Origin: UBA2283 sp041658955
GTDB taxonomy: Bacteria > Patescibacteriota > Microgenomatia > UBA12405
Assembly (NCBI GenBank): GCA_041658955.1
Contig: JBAZZE010000035.1
Coordinates: 1-5,717, forward strand
DNA: 5,717 nucleotides
Direction: 5' to 3'
The notes under the pieces are model-generated. The model saw only the letters and a list, made by a program, of their open reading frames with translations, ran no database searches and was not told the origin of the DNA. Made by a program: the position numbers and the translations under genes. Of this stretch, positions 4,744 to 5,717 are shown in pieces. Position 1 is the first letter of the stretch. Each line of letters begins with the position of its first letter.

Positions 4744-4974
4744 ATGAAAAAAGAAGAGACAATTCACGAATGTTGTAGTCATGATGTATTAAAACGACAC
4801 CATCATTCTCATGGTGGCAATTCCAACCCAATTTATGGGCTGGGAGTTCTTGGTTCTCTCTTTTATTTTCTATCACACGCTGCCTCATTTTCTGATGTTA
4901 TGGTCGGTATCTTCAAATCAGTTTTTTGGCCAGCCTATTTCATGTATCAATTCCTCAGTAGCTATCAGTTCTAA
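4744..4974 (+). CDS. Small His/Cys-rich membrane protein
   Basis: The 76-residue product begins with a soluble, metal-binding-looking stretch (His8, Cys10, Cys11, His13, then His19-His21 and His23). Two likely membrane segments follow, at about residues 30-47 and 51-73. Features such as NPIYGLGVLGSLFYFLSHA (28-46) and FKSVFWPAYFMYQFL (57-71) resemble small proteins I recall from Patescibacteria genomes, with a Y-G-L-G start to span 1 and K-x-x-x-W-P-A in span 2. No function is known. An earlier in-frame ATG (4684) would overlap the DUF1003 start and read through the promoter, so 4744 is chosen. The hydrolase gene starts 11 bases after its stop, so they are probably transcribed together. Confidence 0.75.
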   Translation: MKKEETIHECCSHDVLKRHHHSHGGNSNPIYGLGVLGSLFYFLSHAASFSDVMVGIFKSVFWPAYFMYQFLSSYQF

Positions 4975-4985
4975 ATTCTTCGTTT

Positions 4986-5642
4986 ATGAAACTAGCTTTG
5001 CTTCTTCCTGGTTACGTCGAATCACCTGACTATCACCACCTTGTTGTAATCGACCAACATTTGACCGCTTTAGGATACACCACCCTTCGAGTTGACCCCT
5101 GTAATTTGTGGCAAACAGGGGATGGTAGCGCCTATTCCACCACTGGTTATATCAATCAAGTCAAAGACATCGTCAATTCCTATTTATCAAAAAATCCTAC
5201 TGAAATTATTCTCATTGGTCATAGTCTGGGTAGTCTGGTCGCCCTCATGGTTGGTCATTTGTTTGATGAGGTAACTAAAGTGATTTGTCTTAGTCCTCCA
5301 GCCTCTTTGAGTAATTCAGACCACAAGTGGATCGATGGTTTTCGTACTTCGAAAAAAGATTTACCAGATAATCCAACATCATTTAGGAATTTTACTGTTC
5401 CAGTTTCTTTTACCACCGACCGCAAACATTATTCCATCCCTTTTTCACTCAATAACAATCAAAAACCATTATTAGTAATCATGGGAGACGAAGATCCTTC
5501 CACTTCAGAAATTGAAAATATTGTTAGACAAATAGAAAAACCCCAGTTTACAAAAATAAAAAACATGGGTCATGACTTTCGTCAGTCCGAAGGACTCTGC
5601 CAACTTGTCGCCTCAAAAATCGATGAGTATATTTCAAAATAG
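4986..5642 (+). CDS. Alpha/beta hydrolase, RBBP9/YdeN-like
   Basis: The 218-residue product has a compact alpha/beta hydrolase fold. An oxyanion-type first strand, LALLLPGYVESP (3-14), is followed by the nucleophile elbow GHSLG (78-82) with Ser80. The likely acid is Asp168 or Asp170 in MGDEDPS (166-172), and His196 lies in NMGHDF (193-198). The complete triad, absence of a large lid and short length fit the RBBP9/YdeN-type serine hydrolases, probably an esterase acting in the cytoplasm on an unknown small substrate. No signal peptide is seen. ATG at 4986 is 11 bases after the previous gene. There is no Shine-Dalgarno site. TAAATT (4972-4977) lies eight bases before the start, so either a private short-leader promoter or read-through from the 4744 promoter is possible. 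The C-terminus is complete. Confidence 0.88.
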   Translation: MKLALLLPGYVESPDYHHLVVIDQHLTALGYTTLRVDPCNLWQTGDGSAYSTTGYINQVKDIVNSYLSKNPTEIILIGHSLGSLVALMVGHLFDEVTKVICLSPPASLSNSDHKWIDGFRTSKKDLPDNPTSFRNFTVPVSFTTDRKHYSIPFSLNNNQKPLLVIMGDEDPSTSEIENIVRQIEKPQFTKIKNMGHDFRQSEGLCQLVASKIDEYISK

Positions 5643-5711
5643 GTTTTCAAATTCATCCACTCGTACTATCTCACCTTTTTTCTCTTCATCACCATATCCC
5701 ACATTCAATTT
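5634..5711 (-). other. Possible C-terminal coding tail of a convergent gene
   Basis: On the minus strand 25 codons, ending with TGA at 5636-5634, read as a highly charged, protein-like tail containing VGYGDEEKKGEIVRVDEF. It overlaps the last nine bases of the hydrolase gene, as the convergent genes at 230-233 also overlap. However, an in-frame TAG (5714-5712) lies just upstream and no good start follows it. It is therefore a very short gene, the remnant of a broken gene, the product of a sequencing indel near the six-A run, or not coding at all. The window ends too soon to tell. Confidence 0.25.
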
Positions 5712-5717
5712 CTACCA

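Noticed and set aside
4811..5274. Plus-strand frames at 4811-5029 and 5092-5274
   Set aside because: They are out-of-frame shadows of the small membrane protein and the hydrolase.

Overview
The window looks like a piece of a chromosome from an uncultivated, A+T-rich bacterium, possibly a member of the Patescibacteria (candidate phyla radiation). That placement is an inference. It rests on the compact layout of small single-domain genes, the A+T-rich codons, start codons sitting 5-6 bases behind a -10 box, and a small membrane protein of a kind I recall from such genomes. Stops are TAA, TAG and TGA, and no gene reads through TGA, so the recoded candidate phyla are unlikely. No rRNA, tRNA, CRISPR array or transposase is present.

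Left part (1-2520). A truncated minus-strand membrane-protein gene and a 37-residue plus-strand membrane peptide diverge from a strikingly symmetric 26-bp palindrome carrying both -10 boxes. Then come four minus-strand genes in two likely transcription units. DUF1697 and TfoX N-domain genes overlap by 11 bases, and a DUF1761 membrane protein is followed by a two-domain VOC/PhnB-like protein. All four belong to widespread families without a firm biochemical role.

Middle part (2520-3920). This block has a different character. A nearly perfect sigma-70 promoter drives a leader of about 150 bases holding a small hairpin, a boxA-like element and a long imperfect hairpin. A strong Shine-Dalgarno site then leads into a G+C-rich gene for a secreted, probably lipid-anchored beta-propeller protein. 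Behind the stop lie a large inverted repeat, a REP-like repeat unit and a two-way intrinsic terminator. Composition, start-site grammar and the repeat all set the block apart from its neighbours, so it may be acquired DNA or a specially regulated gene.

Right part (3927-5717). A minus-strand DUF1003-DUF4260 pair diverges from a plus-strand pair encoding a His-rich small membrane protein and an RBBP9/YdeN-like alpha/beta hydrolase. The two start codons are 58 bases apart, each just behind an extended -10 box. The last 75 bases hold an uncertain minus-strand coding tail.

No recognised multi-gene pathway is visible. The main points of interest are the start-site grammar, the symmetric divergent promoter and the structured leader of the lipoprotein gene.
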